DNA of 64,000 nucleotides from NCBI RefSeq assembly GCF_001650695.1, contig NZ_LWQS01000021.1:57000-120999 (forward strand). Reading direction: 5' to 3'. Under the pieces are notes generated by a model. It made no database searches, had not been told where the DNA came from, and saw only the letters and a program-made list of their open reading frames with translations. Origin of the DNA: Chloroflexus islandicus. GTDB taxonomy: Bacteria > Chloroflexota > Chloroflexia > Chloroflexales > Chloroflexaceae. A program made the position numbers and the translations under genes. Positions 63,083 through 64,000 of this stretch are shown in pieces (position 1 is the stretch's first letter; each line of letters starts with the position of its first letter).

Positions 63083-63637
63083 ATGCGTGAGAATAACTTG
63101 TCGGAAAGTACATGGCCACATAGTCCGCTCCACTTATTTGTACCAAATGCTACCTATATTGTCACGGCCTCAACGTTCCACAAACAGCATATTTTCGATA
63201 CCGCCGCCAAACTTACAACGCTTCAGAACGTCTTGTTTGATGTTATATCAGCTTATCAGTGGGAACTCCAAGCTTGGGCGCTATTTGCTAATCACTATCA
63301 TTTTATCGCTCATGCTTCAGAGAATGGCCAGTCGCTGAGCCGGTTGATTCAGCGGCTACACAATCAGGCTGCGATATTGGTAAATAAAATTGACCGAACG
63401 CCGGGAAGAAAAGTTTGGTTTCAATATTGGGATACGTGCCTTACATACGAAAGAAGCTATTATGCGCGCCTAAACTACGTGCATCATAATCCTGTCAAAC
63501 GTGGTCTTGTTTCTGTAGCTGAGGAATACCCTTTCTGCTCAGCAGCTTGGTTTAGGCAGCATACGAGTGATGAATTTCGTCGAAAAGTCGAGGAGACGCC
63601 TTTTGATCGAGTGAATGTGCCTGAAGTAGATGGTTGA
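63083..63637 (+). CDS. REP-associated tyrosine transposase (RAYT, Y1_Tnp/IS200-like)
   Basis: 184 residues; GGAGGTGAT stands just before the ATG. The HUH motif is H71-Y-H73 in NHYHFIAH; the nucleophilic tyrosine is probably Y126 or Y127 in YERSYYARLNYVHH, 53 residues on, as in REP-associated enzymes; HHNPVKRGLV is the family C-terminal signature. RAYTs cleave single-stranded REP hairpins and are thought to spread them. Two REP-like palindromes flank the gene within about 70 bases (63036 and 63689) and at least nine more are scattered in the window, so this enzyme is the likely mobiliser. GC content is lower than that of host genes. Confidence 0.93.
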   Translation: MRENNLSESTWPHSPLHLFVPNATYIVTASTFHKQHIFDTAAKLTTLQNVLFDVISAYQWELQAWALFANHYHFIAHASENGQSLSRLIQRLHNQAAILVNKIDRTPGRKVWFQYWDTCLTYERSYYARLNYVHHNPVKRGLVSVAEEYPFCSAAWFRQHTSDEFRRKVEETPFDRVNVPEVDG

Positions 63638-63688
63638 GATTGAGTTGTCTATTTGCGCATAGATGATGGATTCACAAGCATGAGGCAT

Positions 63689-63721
63689 TGGAACTTGCGG
63701 CAGTTTCACTGCCGCAATCCA
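63689..63721. repeat. REP-like palindrome downstream of the RAYT gene
   Basis: TGGAACTTGCGGCAGT / ACTGCCGCAATCCA with loop TTC; the left arm carries a 2-base bulge. It forms the right partner of the palindrome at 63036. Confidence 0.85.
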
Positions 63722-63742
63722 TAGGCGAAGCGCTAGGTATTG

Positions 63743-63773
63743 GGGGCTGCGGCAGGGCAACTGCCGCAGTCCC
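63743..63773. repeat. REP-like palindrome (class GGGG/TCCC)
   Basis: GGGGCTGCGGCAG-GGCAA-CTGCCGCAGTCCC, 13-bp arms with one G-T pair, 21 bases after the preceding copy. Confidence 0.8.
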
Positions 63774-63788
63774 TAGTACCCCTCCCCC

Positions 63789-64000
63789 TCACCGTTGCCA
63801 TTGCCACCACAGCCGGGCCAACAACAACGCCAGTTCGCGCCAGCGTTGCCAGCGTCGCTGGGCATTGCGCCACGGCGGGGCGATGCGGCGTTCGATCTGG
63901 TCGAGGTGCAGGGCGAGCAGGGTGCGCAGCAGGCTTCGTAAGCATAGCCCAGCCCTCAAGGGCCGGGCGCCGCACAGATGTTCTGTCCGCCCTTGAACCG
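63789..64000 (-). CDS. Possible 3' end of a gene cut by the window edge, with repeat DNA in frame
   Basis: A minus-strand frame ending TGA at 63789 is open to the right edge. Its last 46 residues or so (LLRTLLALHLDQIERRIAPP, then WRNAQRRWQRWRELALLLAR and an LWWQWQR end) look like a real amphipathic, Arg/Trp-rich protein terminus. Further upstream the frame runs through the dispersed CCCGGCCCTTGAGGGC element and the GGCGGACAGA segment, so either the gene has been truncated and extended by a repeat or the start lies within it. Confidence 0.3.
   Translation of the reverse strand, partial: VQGRTEHLCGARPLRAGLCLRSLLRTLLALHLDQIERRIAPPWRNAQRRWQRWRELALLLARLWWQWQR

Noticed and set aside
63083..63637. 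Complete IS200/IS605 insertion sequence with tnpB
   Set aside because: No tnpB or IS200-type ends are visible; the HHNPVKRGLV signature and REP flanks fit a single-copy RAYT instead.

Overview
The window looks like chromosome of a GC-rich Chloroflexota bacterium, most likely a filamentous Chloroflexales member of the Chloroflexus type. The basis is the division/cell-wall cluster with a rhomboid protease inside it, TAXI-type TRAP transport, CoxE/XdhC-like genes, SH3 lipoprotein and FHA-kinase styles, and intergenic DNA crowded with palindromic and G-rich repeats. This is inference from gene content: no rRNA or photosynthesis gene is present to prove it.

Layout. 1-2636: the 3' part of a large, AT-rich foreign-looking helical protein, cut by the window edge and resembling the C-terminal region of STAND-like conflict proteins. 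2.7-17.4 kb: single genes (endonuclease/exonuclease/phosphatase protein, photolyase/cryptochrome, AAA-DUF4143 ATPase, DUF6069-like membrane protein, MarR regulator, 1143-residue SARP/AfsR-type regulator, EamA transporter, CoxE-like VWA protein with partner, haloacetate-dehalogenase-like hydrolase), separated by repeats. 17.4-25.0 kb: TAXI-TRAP transporter, two XdhC-family proteins, small conserved proteins and moaC.

25.1-44.2 kb is the core: a long dcw operon, all on the + strand: mraZ-rsmH-ftsL-like-PBP-murF-mraY-murD-rhomboid-ftsW-murG-membrane protein-murC-murB-ddl-ftsQ-ftsA-ftsZ. It opens with a near-consensus promoter followed directly by three TGGG repeats at 10-bp spacing, the MraZ operator. 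Most genes overlap or nearly touch. The products take UDP-MurNAc from precursor assembly (MurB-F, Ddl) through lipid I/II (MraY, MurG) to septal polymerisation and crosslinking (FtsW/PBP) and the Z-ring (FtsZ, FtsA, FtsQ, FtsL).

44.2-57 kb: a REP-rich spacer, a CysS/MshC-type cysteine ligase, SH3 lipoprotein, a tRNA-Leu/tRNA-Pro pair with promoter and terminator, an FHA Ser/Thr kinase overlapping purQ, lgt, a GT4 glycosyltransferase, a secreted subtilisin with C-terminal GSVNW repeats preceded by a c-di-GMP-I (GEMM) riboswitch, a glycosyltransferase gene relic, and an Eis-like acetyltransferase. 57.1-64 kb: methyltransferase, selenium-binding protein (methanethiol oxidase family) followed by a His-rich membrane protein, a probably truncated gene, and a REP-associated tyrosine transposase (RAYT) between REP palindromes.

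Main points of novelty: a RAYT with at least eleven REP-like palindromes in the window whose outer stems vary by compensatory change; the riboswitch-protease pair, with an out-of-frame 12-bp SVNW array just past the stop codon; dispersed G-quadruplex repeats and several tandem arrays (41, 73, 118, 119, 129 and 220 bp); and precise promoter/operator architectures at mraZ and the AAA-DUF4143 gene.
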